In this document: positions 1 to 9,389 of the stretch, in pieces
Numbering within the stretch: the stretch's first letter is position 1
Layout: every line of letters begins with the position of its first letter
Source of the DNA: Basidiobolus meristosporus CBS 931.73
Taxonomy: Eukaryota; Basidiobolomycota; Basidiobolomycetes; Basidiobolales; Basidiobolaceae
DNA length: 64,000 nucleotides
Assembly (NCBI GenBank): GCA_002104905.1
Contig: MCFE01000049.1
Coordinates: forward strand, 1 to 64,000
Direction of reading: 5' to 3'
Notes under the pieces: model-generated
Database searches by the model: none
Told to the model about the DNA's origin: nothing
Seen by the model: the letters and a program-made list of their open reading frames with translations, nothing else
Made by a program: the position numbers and the translations under genes

Positions 1-204
1 ATATTTATAGTTTCAGAAAATTAATAATTACGGTGCTTTGAAAGGAGCCCCAGTAAGTGATTCTCTAATTTTACAGTCATATGGGAAATCTTGAAAGCTC
101 TACTTATTTTCATGACGTGATTAACTCAAAGAGGCTTTGTAGATATCATAATCTCTCCTAAGCATTTATATCGGCTTGCTCTGCAATTCATGTTACTTCT
201 GTCC

Positions 205-350
205 AAACTTTCAGTCAGCATTTTCTTGGAATATATCTTACCAAAATGCTAGGTGCGCAGATTGTGAGAGCTTAATGAATTGTCCAAAAGTTCCTCAATG
301 TTGCAAGCATGTATTTGGGACCTTCCTTGATACAGTGCAAATACTACTCT
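205..350 (+). repeat. Degenerate copia LTR fragment
   Basis: This stretch follows the middle of the LTR consensus seen elsewhere in the window (the equivalents of TTGGAATAT, ACCAAAATGC and GGGACCTTCCTT occur in order). It lacks the LTR start and directly abuts the next LTR copy. Confidence 0.5.
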
Positions 351-699
351 TGTCGTAGAAGTTTGTAATTCCACCTAAATATTCACCTAACTTAGTTGCT
401 CAGATCATTACTTACAAATCTTAGAGAACACTGGCCAAATTCTTTGTTGAGATTTACCTTGAATATTCTTACCAAAATACCAGGTACCCAGAACATGAAG
501 CTTCTCAGAGTTATACAAACAGCCCCAAACTTTGCACACTTGCTCTTAGGACCTTCCTAAACATACTCTACGTGCTTATTATGCCATGACCACACTAAAG
601 TGTAAGTATTACTTTCACAGTCAATAAATCATTAAGCAAAAACCACATAATCTACCTATTCTCCCAATCACTTCCAATTTCCTCAAGACTCTGACAACT
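351..699 (+). repeat. Copia-family LTR, near full length
   Basis: It begins TGTCGTAGAAGTTTGTAATT and ends CAAGACTCTGACAACT, matching the TGTTGTAA...TTACAACA ends of better copies at 7304 and 11132. The length of about 349 bp matches the family. No coding sequence follows; a second LTR subtype starts immediately after it. Confidence 0.7.
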
Positions 700-700
700 A

Positions 701-1032
701 TTGTAGCTATTAAGCTGTCATCTAAATACTTATGCTGACTTAGTCACATAGTTACTATTCAGTAATTAGCACTCTGACTTGATCAAATTTCCTGTTGGGA
801 TTTACCAGAAGTATTTATCAGGTTCCCAGATTATAACCTTTCTCAAAGTTATCTAATAAACCCCAAACTTTGCGCACATATTCTTTGGACCTTCCTCAGC
901 AAGATTTACATGTCTGTTTACCTTACTTGATCAAAAGTTTAAATACCACAATCTTCATAAATAAATCTACAAGTGAATAAATATAATTCCTACAGTACTT
1001 CACATAACTTTCAATACTCCTCAGAATAATTT
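701..1032 (+). repeat. Second LTR subtype, plus orientation
   Basis: It is related to the main LTR but has a different start (GTCATCTAAATACTTATGCT) and end (CTCCTCAGAATAATTTAACA). The same subtype lies on the minus strand at 2522-2868. It is followed by TATGAGCCCCAAGCTT, the same primer-binding-like and leader sequence found after the LTR at 7304-7652, so this was probably the 5' LTR of a lost element. Confidence 0.55.
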
Positions 1033-1066
1033 AACAAGTTATGAGCCCCAAGCTTGCTGTCATCTG

Positions 1067-1277
1067 AGTGTCTATTTTTCCTTGAATCTGCTTCTGCTAG
1101 TCTGAAGAAAGACTTTCTTTAGTGTTGTACTGCTTAAGTTATAGATGACTCCTACCGCAAAAGGACTATGTTTTTGAGGATATTGCAATGAGAAGTAGGC
1201 CTTGCCTTCAAAAGTCACTCTCAGTCACTATTCAAGCTTGTCATGAAGATGAATCTATCAAATGGGCATGTAAATAT
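1067..1277. repeat. Dispersed repeat, copy 1 (second at 5220-5430)
   Basis: Bases 1067-1277 and about 5220-5430 are close direct copies. They share TTGAATCTGCTTCTGCTAGT and GAGAAGTAGGCCTTGCCTTC, and both run into a minus-strand LTR at the same point. This indicates duplication of a larger decayed element. The reverse strand of copy 2 is open and basic, possibly integrase/RT linker sequence, but no firm domain is visible. Confidence 0.6.
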
Positions 1278-1622
1278 TGTTGGAAGAGTCTTGGAGATAT
1301 TGGAAGTGACTGGGAGAACAAGTAGATTATGTGGTTTTCATTTAATGATTTATTGAATGTAAAGGTAGTATTTATACTTTTAAGTGATCTTGGAGTAATA
1401 AACACATAAAATAGGTTTGGGAAGGTTCCAAGAACATGTGTGCAAAATTTGGAGCTGTGTGGACAACTATGAGAAGCTTTATATTCTGGGTACCTGATAT
1501 TTTTGTGAAAATATTCCAAGTAAATCCCAAGAAAGAATTTGGTCAGTATGCTCTGAGATATGTAGCTAATGATCAAAGTGACTAGGATAAGTGAATATTT
1601 GGGTGCAATTACAAACTTTCTC
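1278..1622 (-). repeat. Copia-family LTR, minus orientation
   Basis: Read on plus, it starts TGTTGGAAGAGTCTTGGAGA and ends near ATTACAAACTTTCTC, the reverse complement of the family LTR. Length is about 345 bp. Both ends carry point changes. Confidence 0.65.
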
Positions 1623-2308
1623 AATAAATATGTCAAAATGTAGTATGTTGGTGCTCCACCACAACTGAAGAAAGTTGTGTAATCTCAGCAATGAGGGTCT
1701 AAAACCACAATGATATACATTGATATATGCATTCATATGACCCTGACTGACTGTCTGACATGCTTTTGCAAAGTATATTATCCTGAACTGAAAAAAAACT
1801 GTAGCATAAATGAATGATTGCTAGAGCAGGATTTTACCAAAATCTGTTGCCACTGAAAATATGGCTGAGAACACCAACAATGGAGCTGTTAACTGCCATT
1901 CCAAGCTACCCACCAATGGCAGAAGATCTCAGAAATAAGGTCCTGTAACTGTAAGGATTCTGCTGACATGTAATTAATGTGTATCCAACTGGAGTACAGA
2001 TATGTACTACACAGTACATTGGAAGAATGCTACAATTGTTTAAAGTATTTGATACTTAGACCATGAACCAGGTGCTAATCTAGGAGCTGTAAGATGTGCT
2101 ATCAGTCTGTTTAAGTATTAAAGCAGTGGGAGAAAGTATCATTTCAATTTAGCAAAATCAACTCATGGATATTCTACCACCAGCCAAACAGAGTAAAGCA
2201 AGTGACTGCAAGACTGATTGAAGTATTGAGCCAAGCAGCAGTTGGCCATTATATAAGTTAGAGCCACTCAGAAGATGACATAGTAATATATACTTGTGCT
2301 ACATATGT

Positions 2309-2521
2309 TGTTGTAAGATTCTTGGAGATATTGGAAGTGATTAGGAGAACAAGTAGAGTATGTGGCTTTTTACTTAATGATTTATTGAGTGTGAAGTAGT
2401 ATTTATACTTTTACATGGTCTTGGCATAGCAAGTATGTAGAATAGATTGAGGAAGGTCCCAAGAACATGTGTGCAAAGTCTAGGGCTGTTTGGGCAACTT
2501 ATCTAATTGTCATGTACTGGG
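2309..2521 (-). repeat. Truncated copia LTR, minus orientation
   Basis: On plus it starts TGTTGTAAGATTCTTGGAGA and follows the family LTR for about 210 bp, through the AAGAACATGTGTGCAAAGTC block. It is then cut off by the second LTR subtype at 2522. Confidence 0.65.
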
Positions 2522-2868
2522 TGTTGCAATATTCTGAGGAGTATTGGATGTGATATGGAGAACTAGAGTATTTACATGTTATTCACTTGCTGATTTATTG
2601 ATCAAAAGTATGGAAGTTGTACCTTTGATAAAGTAGAGCAAAAAAGCATCTAGAGTTTGTTAAGGAAGGTCCCAGACTATGTGTGCAAAGTTTGGGGGCT
2701 TTTAGACAACTTTGAGAAAGAATATAAATTGGGCACCTGATGATTTGGTGAAAATATTTCAAGTATATCACAACAAGAAATTTGATCAGGACAGAATGCT
2801 AATCAAAGAATAAAATCTATGGGACTAAGTTAGCATGAATACTTAGGTGACAAATTGATAATTAAACA
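2522..2868 (-). repeat. Second LTR subtype, minus orientation
   Basis: On plus it starts TGTTGCAATATTCTGAGGAG and ends near GTGACAAATTGATAATTAAA. It is the reverse complement of the subtype at 701-1032 and shares the GGAAGGTCCCAGACTATGTG block with the main family. It may have inserted into the LTR that ends at 2521. Confidence 0.6.
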
Positions 2869-2898
2869 TTCTTACTCAACAAAATATTCATGAGTAAT

Positions 2899-3150
2899 AA
2901 GTACACTTGTTCTGTTGGATACTGCCACATTGAGCCATGAGTGCCAAATGATGCCATAGTGTGCCAGAGAGGCCAAGTGAATGGATTTTCTTCAATACAA
3001 TAGGTGAAACACAGGGGCTGCTTTGCATGAAGATGCAGAGATTTACTTCACACTCTGTGGCTAAGTATAGGCTCACTTGGCCTCCCTGGCACACTTTATC
3101 ATCATTTGGCACTCATGGCTCAATGGGGCATAATCCAACAGAACATATCT
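2899..3150. mobile_element. Short inverted-repeat element (MITE-like)
   Basis: The first and last ~75 bp are imperfect reverse complements: TTGAGCCATGAGTGCCAAAT on the left answers ATTTGGCACTCATGGCTCAA on the right. The interior matches the right arm of the larger hairpin at 4219-4950. I see no coding capacity; the overlapping ORFs on both strands are symmetrical by-products of the inverted repeat. It looks like a shorter derivative of the larger element. Confidence 0.65.
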
Positions 3151-4218
3151 AATGCATATTGAGAGTGTGCAATCTGTAATAATAAGCTAATAAGATTAAA
3201 CTGTGTTGCATACTGAACTAACATATTATCCAACAGTAAATGCATTTGTGTTCAATTGAGCAAGAAAGCTGTAACTCAATGTGCATATCCACTTAATAGT
3301 GTGCCTAGAAATCAGAATGATCTGATCAAAATACTAATTATTAGCTTTTATCAGTTGTGCGGGCTTAAATATTAATCCAAGTCCCATTGTCAGATTGTAA
3401 TAATGATATATAGCCTCTGGGCTATCCAATGCCTCTTACTTGAGCAAAATGACCCACTTTTGGTCAAGTCAATGTTTTGTCATTTACAGCAGATCTGGAG
3501 TTTCCTTTTTTCCAGGCAAAAGTCTAATTCATTTAGACAACTTTACTGTATGTTCATATTAGGCTCTGGGACAGTTACTTCCTTCATATAGACTCTATAT
3601 GAGGTAAAAGAGATGACCTGTGTTGGGCTAAGTCAAGGTTTTGTCATTTACACCTGATCCAGATTATTCTCATATCCTGGCACTGTGGCACATACAACAT
3701 AACCAAAAAAAATGGCTTTTACTCAACTCTGAGCTGGGATGGCCTGCTCCCACTTGACCCATGTCTGTTTAGTAATTCAGATCCACAAAAATGATCTGGA
3801 GTGGTCATCTTTGTCTTCCTTATGCAGCAGTAACTTTCTTTCAACTGATAACTTTATTTACAGCAGATTCAAAGTCAATTTGCTTCTTGATTTACCAAGT
3901 TTGGTATCAAAAGGTACCGTATGTTATTTGGTAGCTATATTTAGAGTGCTTCTACTGATTTGGACTGATACAGCTGTTTTTGTCATATCAGAATACACTT
4001 GTAGAGTAGATACTGGTGCTTTTCTGGAAGTGAGATTCTCCTTCACAAGGGATTATCCTTATTCTCTTGATTGTTATTTTTCAACCTTGTGCTTGATTTG
4101 CAAGGCTAACTGATCTTCTCAGTGTCTTCAGAATCCATAACAAGCACTTATTTGATCCTTACACCTTTTCTTTCTGCTCCATGGACAGCAGACCTCAAAA
4201 CTGCTTCTTTAAATAATA

Positions 4219-4950
4219 GACTTGTTCCAATGGATTGTGCCACATTGAGCCATGAGTGCCAAATGATACCATAGTGTGCCAGAGAGGCCAAGTGAGCTTA
4301 TACTTGGCCACAGAGTATGAAACATAGATCAGCATCTTCATGCAAATTAACTCCTGTGTTTCACCCATTATGCAGAAGAAAATCCATTTTTGAGCTTTTT
4401 TGGTAAATCAATGTAGTTCAAGATGTGTAAGAGCACAGGAGAACTGAAGACATGCATCTGGTACTCAATGCCCATGGCACTCTGAATCTAGCTCCTGTGG
4501 CTTGTAACATGTCACAAAAATGTATTGCCCTGTCTTGGTCCACTGGTACTATCTGGCACTATATTTAATTATTAGCCCTAAAGTAAGGTTCATACAAAGC
4601 ACTAACAGTGCCAGATAGTACCGGTGGACCAAGATAGTGCTGTGCATTTTGGTGACATATTACAAGCCACAGCAGCTAGATTTAGAGTACCATGGGTATT
4701 GAGTATCAGATCCATATCTTCAATTCTTTTGTGCACTTACACATCCTGCACAACATTGATCTAAAAAAGAAGGTCAAAAAATGGATTTTCTCCAGCACAA
4801 TGGGTGAAACACAAGGGCTGATTTACATGAAGATGCAGAGCTATGTTTCACACTCTGTGGCCACATATAGGCTCATTTGGCCCCCCTGGCACACTATGGC
4901 ATCATTTGGTGCTCATGGCTCAATGTGGCACTATCCAACAGAACAAGTCT
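4219..4950. mobile_element. 732-bp long-hairpin (foldback) element
   Basis: Two arms of about 340 bp are imperfect reverse complements across a loop of about 56 bases (4561-4616). The outer ends AGACTTGTTC and GAACAAGTCT are perfect inverted repeats, and the inner ends around CCACTGGTACTATCTGGCAC match GTGCCAGATAGTACCGGTGG. The flanks read AAT on both sides, a possible 3-bp target duplication. No transposase is visible. A transcript would fold into a long hairpin. Confidence 0.7.
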
Positions 4951-5219
4951 AATCTGCTCCAATATTTACTACACTATCTAAGAGATCCTGTTGAGATTTC
5001 ATGGCTCTTCTGGGGATTTTGGCCTGAGAACTTTGTACAAGGGGCTTTCTGAAACATATTTGCATTGCCAGATAGTCCTGATACAGCCTACATAGGTTTT
5101 GGCTCCATTTGGGAAGTACCCTAATTTGTGGTAGTAGTATTTTCCCATTTTTCATCTTTTTCTTTTTCTGCTGATGATCCAAGGGAAATTCCTTTTGTGG
5201 GATGGTTCCAGACTTCCTT

Positions 5220-5430
5220 ACAGGTGTCTTTTTCTTTGAATCTGCTTCTGCTAGTCTGGAGAAAGACATTCTGTAGTACTCTACTGCTTAAGTTATAGGT
5301 GACTCCTACTGTAAACAGACTATGTTTTTAAGAATATTGCAATGAGAAGTAGGCCTTGCCTTCAAAAGACACTCTCAGTGACTATTCAAGCTTGTTATGA
5401 AGACAAATCTTTCAAACTGGCATGTTAATA
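5220..5430. repeat. Dispersed repeat, copy 2 (first at 1067-1277)
   Basis: It matches 1067-1277 in the same orientation, including TTGAATCTGCTTCTGCTAGT and GAGAAGTAGGCCTTGCCTTC, and runs directly into a minus-strand LTR as copy 1 does. The reverse strand between 4949 and 5269 is open and lysine-rich, possibly a decayed retroelement linker. Confidence 0.6.
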
Positions 5431-6135
5431 TTGTTGGAAGAGTCTTGGAGATATTGGAAGTGATTGGTAGAACAAGTAGATTGTGTGGATTTCACTTAAT
5501 GAATTATCAAATGTAAAGGTAGTATTTATACTTTTATATGGTCTTGGTATAACAAGCAGGTAAAATAGGTTTGGGAAGGTCTCAAGCATTGTGAAAGTTT
5601 GTAATTACACCTAAATATTCACCTAACTTAGTCACTTAGATTATTACCTTCAAATCCTAGAGAATACTGACCAAATTCCTTGTTGGGATTTACTTGGAAT
5701 ATTTTAACCAAAATACCAGGTGCCCAGAACATGAAAATCAGATATGTTGTCCAAACAGCCCCAGACTTTGAACACATGTTCTTGGGACCTTCTTTAACCT
5801 ATTCTATGTGTTTGTTATGCCAAGACCATGTAAAGAATAAGTACTACTTTTACATTCAATAAATCATTAAGTGAAAACCACATAATCTACTAGTCCTCCT
5901 AATCACTTCCAATATCTCCAAGACTTATACAACATCAAGAACATGTGTGCAAAATATGGTGCTGTGTGGACAACTGTGAGAAGCTTCATGTCTGGGTACC
6001 TGATAATTTGGTGAAAGTATTCTAAGTAAATCCTGACTGGAAATTTAGTCTGGACAAAATGCTAAGCAAGCAGTGAAGTCTATGTGACTAAGTTAGCATG
6101 AATATTTAGGTGACAACTTATTATTATAACACTGG
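5431..6135 (-). repeat. Older minus-strand LTR split by a younger LTR
   Basis: Minus-orientation LTR sequence runs from TGTTGGAAGAGTCTTGGAGA at about 5431 to GGTCTCAAG at 5586, is interrupted by a plus-orientation LTR (5587-5934), and resumes at TCAAGAACATGTGTGC up to about 6135. The resumed part carries second-subtype features (GACTAAGTTAGCATGAATAT). Confidence 0.65.
5587..5934 (+). mobile_element. Solo LTR with 5-bp target duplication
   Basis: This plus-orientation LTR of 348 bp (start CATTGTGAAAGTTTGTAATT, end CAAGACTTATACAACA) lies inside an older LTR. The host LTR is cut exactly at TCAAG, present on both sides (5582-5586 and 5935-5939). A 5-bp duplication is normal for Ty1/copia integrase. 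With no internal region left, it is best read as a solo LTR after LTR-LTR recombination. Confidence 0.75.
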
Positions 6136-6275
6136 GTACTTGATATTTTTATGAAAATATTCCAAGTATATCCCAAGAAGGAATTTGGTCAGTACTCTCT
6201 AGGATTTGAAGGTAATGATATGTGTGACTAAGTTAGGTGAATATTTAGGTGGAATTACAAACTTTTAGAAAACTC
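6131..6275 (-). repeat. LTR start of the minus-strand copia relic
   Basis: On minus, a purine-rich stretch (AAGCGGGAGT) is followed by a degenerate LTR start (TTTCTAAAAGTTTGTAATTC) that runs to about 6131 and fuses to second-subtype LTR sequence. It is the 3' LTR expected just downstream of the RNase H relic at 6355-6660. Confidence 0.6.
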
Positions 6276-6354
6276 CCGCTTAACCAACTGTCCACATTAA
6301 CTTGTCCTAATTTTGATCTACAATACTCAAACTTGTCTCTTGCTAATGGTTTGG

Positions 6355-6660
6355 TCATTTTGTCAGCAATTGTATCATCTCTAGAACAGTAACTAAGTTA
6401 ACCAGGTTACTCTTTATAGCTTCACATATGAAAAGATGTCCAAAATCTATATGCTTAGTTCTAGCATGAAAAGTTACATTTCTACCTAATTGTATATATC
6501 CGTGATTATCTTGAAATAGAGTAGTATGAGTTCTATGACATAGGCTTAAATCTTTAAAAAGATTCCTTAACCACATTCCTTCTTTTGTAGCTTCACAGGC
6601 TGCATGTACTCTGCCTCTGTTGTAGATAGTGCTATGGTTGGTTGCTTTGTTGAATTCCAT
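6355..6660 (-). pseudogene. Ty1/copia RNase H relic
   Basis: About 100 codons on the minus strand match the copia RNase H domain. EATKEGMWLRNLFKDL, DNHGYIQLGRN and HARTKHIDFGHLFICEAI follow the family order (E...W, D-N, N/H-ARTKHID). RNase H would degrade the RNA of the RNA:DNA hybrid during reverse transcription. The sequence is a fragment, split from the RT piece upstream (6828-7312) by a stretch with frame breaks. The element's polypurine tract and LTR follow immediately. Confidence 0.75.
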
Positions 6661-6827
6661 GAAGTTTCTCCTTTACAGTAAAGAATGGTGTATCCTGTGA
6701 TGGATCATCTGTCTTCCAGATTTTGTCCTGAATCAGCATCAGAGTATCCCACAAGATTCTGCTCTGAATCCTTATAAGTGTAGCTTAAGCAGATATCAGC
6801 AGTTCCTTTCAGTTATCTAAAAATCTG

Positions 6828-7312
6828 CTAAGCTGCTGCAATATGATTGCATCCATAGTTCTGATTATCCCGGCTGACTACTCCCACTGAATATAGGATA
6901 TCCGGACATGTTCCAAGCATGATATACATCAGACTGCCACCCATTGATTGATAAGGAAAGTCAGGGCTTTCAGATGGCACCAAGCTCTCTTGATTTGGCT
7001 GAGTTTTTACCAAGTTAAGGTGTGTCTCCATTGGGGTAGTGGCTTGTTTACAGCCTTCTATTTGGTGCTTCTTTGGTATATCTTCAATATATTTGGATTG
7101 GCTTAGGGTAACTGTCTGAGTACTTGTGTCTATGGAGAACTTAATCCCTAAGTAGTATCTGAGTTTTAGGTTGGACATCTTGAATTCTTTAGATAGGCTA
7201 GATTTAGTGTCTTCTAATGTAGCTAGGTTATAGGCAGCTATAATAAGATTATCCCCATATAGAGCTAATAGAACTGGATTTGCTTGATCTGGCTTATAGT
7301 TTATGTTGTAAA
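6828..7312 (-). pseudogene. Ty1/copia reverse transcriptase relic
   Basis: The minus-strand reading frame holds the C-terminal half of a copia RT. VLLALYGDNLIIAA stands where the catalytic LYVDDLII box is expected, followed by EFKMSNLKLRYYLGIKF, the TLSQSKYIEDI block and GGSLMYIMLGTCPDI. The two catalytic aspartates of the YVDD box read as Asp-Asn here (YGDN), so the copy could not be an active polymerase. Its 5' side is cut at about 7312 by the plus-orientation LTR starting at 7304. RNase H follows on the same strand. Confidence 0.75.
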
Positions 7313-7652
7313 AAGTTTGTAATTCCACCTAAATATTCACCTAGTGTAGTCACCTAGATCATTACCTTCAAATATTAGAGAATACTGACCAAATTCCTTG
7401 TTGGGATTTACTTAGAATATTTTCACCAAAATACCAGGTACCTGGAACATGAAAATTCTCAAAGTTGTCCAAACAGCCCCAAGCTTTGCACACATATTAT
7501 TGGGACCTTCCTTAGCCTATTCTACATGTTTGTAATGCCAAGACCATGTAAAAGTATAATACTACTTGTACATTCAATGAATTGTTAAGTGAAAAGTACA
7601 TAGTCTACTTGTCCTCACAATCACTTCCAATATCACCAAGACTCTTACAACA
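7304..7652 (+). repeat. Copia 5' LTR
   Basis: It starts TGTTGTAAAAAGTTTGTAAT and ends CAAGACTCTTACAACA, with intact TG...CA ends and a length of 349 bp. GGGTATGAGCCCCAAGC follows directly, resembling a methionine-tRNA primer-binding site, and gag starts at 7657, so this is a 5' LTR. The matching 3' LTR is probably the copy at 11132-11477. Confidence 0.75.
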
Positions 7653-7656
7653 GGGT

Positions 7657-8400
7657 ATGAGCCCCAAGCTGTCACTCTCTGCAATATCTACTACTGCTAT
7701 TACTGGAACTTTTCCCTCTGCTGAAAAGTTGGATGAATCTAACTACCAAGTGTGGAAGGTGAAGATGAAGATGCTGCTACAAGAAAGGGGTCTTTGGGAT
7801 ATTGGCATGGGGGAAGAATGCCCTCCTGAAAATGTGGGAGAGGAAGCCTTAAAGCTCCAGAAGAAGGAACAAAGTGCCTTTAACTGCATTTGCCTCAATG
7901 TTAAATACAAACTGCTAATTCAATGCTCAAGAGCAAAAACAGCAAAGAATGCCTGGAAGGCATTAGAAGACACTTACCAGTCATGCTCAGCTGCTAAGAA
8001 AATGTATCTGAGACAAAAATTCTTTACTACAAAGATGCTGTCTGGTGAAGAAATGAAAATTCTAATCAACAGAGTTACCCTGCCGGTAGATGAAATGGAA
8101 TCAGTGGGTGAACCAACTACTGATGAGGATGTGATAGTTACCATCCTGAATAGCCTAACAGACAAGCTTCAGGGCCTTGTATCAGCCCTAGAGTCCAGAA
8201 CTGAAGATTTGACCTATATGGAAGGCTCTTGAATGAAGAATTAAGAAGATCAAGCACCAATACAAAGGAAGAAGAAAATGCTTTAATAAGCATTGATAAC
8301 CAACAAAGGAGGTACACAAGACCCTACAAAGGCAACAGCAACCTGTTTTGCAACAACTGCACAAGGAAAGGACACACATCAGACCAGTGTCTCAAAAAGT
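7657..8400 (+). pseudogene. Ty1/copia gag relic (UBN2 type, zinc knuckle)
   Basis: The ATG at 7657, four bases after the LTR, opens a 191-codon frame with copia Gag features: LDESNYQVWKVKMKMLLQERG near the N terminus, AKNAWKALEDTYQS in the middle, and a QGLVSALESR segment. The frame hits a stop at 8230-8232. A one-base shift near 8225 restores homology: a LLNEELRR segment and a CCHC knuckle, CNNCTRKGHTSDQC, at about 8350-8391. The Gag-to-protease linker (ITDDRLFISALN) is then cut by an LTR at 8479. Gag packages the retrotransposon RNA; this copy is broken. Confidence 0.8.
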
Positions 8401-8478
8401 GAGATAATCAGCAAAAGAAGCCTGAATATGGAATGCTGCAATAACTGATGATAGACTATTCATATCTGCACTAAATAT

Positions 8479-8817
8479 TGTTGTAAAAATTTGTAATTCC
8501 ACTTAAATATTCACCTAACTTAGTCACTTAGATCATTACCATCAAATCCTAGAGAATACTGACCAAATTCCTTGTTGCGATTTACTTGGAATATTTTCAC
8601 AAAAATATCAAGTACCCAGTGTTAAAATAGTAAGTTGTCACCTAAATATTCATGCTAGCTTAGTCACATAGACTTCACTGTGTGCTAAGCATTCAGTCCT
8701 GACTAAACTTCCTGCCAGGATTTACTTAGAATACTTTCACCAAATTATCAGGTACCCAGACATGAAGCTTCTCACAGTTGTCCACACAGCACCATATTTT
8801 GCACACATGTTCTTGAT
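8479..8817 (+). repeat. Chimeric LTR, inverted partner of 5935-6270
   Basis: The first ~155 bp are main-family LTR (TGTTGTAAAAATTTGTAATT...), then the sequence switches at AAATAGTAAGTTGTCACC to the second subtype and runs to TTCTTGATGTT. It is the reverse complement of 5935-6270, switch point included. The two copies face each other across about 2.2 kb. Confidence 0.6.
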
Positions 8818-9163
8818 GTTGCATGAGTCTTGGAGATATTGGAAGTGATTGGGAGGACAAGTAGATTATGTGGTGTTCACTTAATGATTTATTGAATGTG
8901 AAAGTAGTATTTATACTTTTACATGATCTTGACATAACAAGCATGTAAAATAGGTTAAGGAAGGTCCCAAGAACATGTGTTCAAAGTTTGGGGCTGTTTG
9001 GACAACTTTGAGAATTTTCATATTCTGGGTACCTGGTATCTTAGTGAAAATATTCCAAGTAAATCCAGACAAGGAATTTGGCCAGTATTCTCTAGGATTT
9101 GAAGGTAATGATCTAGGTGACTAAGTTAGGTGAGTATTTAGGTGGAAATACAAACTTTTACAA
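8818..9163 (-). repeat. Copia-family LTR, minus orientation
   Basis: On plus it starts TGTTGCATGAGTCTTGGAGA and ends AAACTTTTACAACC. It is near full length (346 bp), lies back to back with the chimeric LTR ending at 8817, and is followed by a plus-orientation partial LTR. Confidence 0.7.
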
Positions 9164-9164
9164 C

Positions 9165-9385
9165 CAATACCAGGTACCCAGAACATGAAAATTCTCAAAG
9201 TTGTCAAAACAGTCCCAAACTTTGCACACATGTTCTTGGGACCTTCCTTAACCTATTTTACATGCTTGTTATGCCAAGACCATGTAAAAGTATAAATACT
9301 ACTTTTACATTCCATTAATCATTAAGTGAACACCACATAATCTACTTGTCCTCCCAATCACTTCAAATATCTTCAAGACTTACCT
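9165..9385 (+). repeat. Partial copia LTR, 3' part
   Basis: It begins inside the LTR at ATACCAGGTACCCAGAACAT and runs to TCTTCAAGACTTAC, lacking the first ~125 bp of the family LTR. It meets the inverted LTR at 9163 and the minus-strand integrase relic at about 9390. Confidence 0.65.
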
Positions 9386-9389
9386 TGTT

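Noticed and set aside
2888-3152. Pair of ORFs on both strands within the short hairpin element
   Set aside because: The proteins mirror each other because the sequence is an inverted repeat; they are by-products, not genes.
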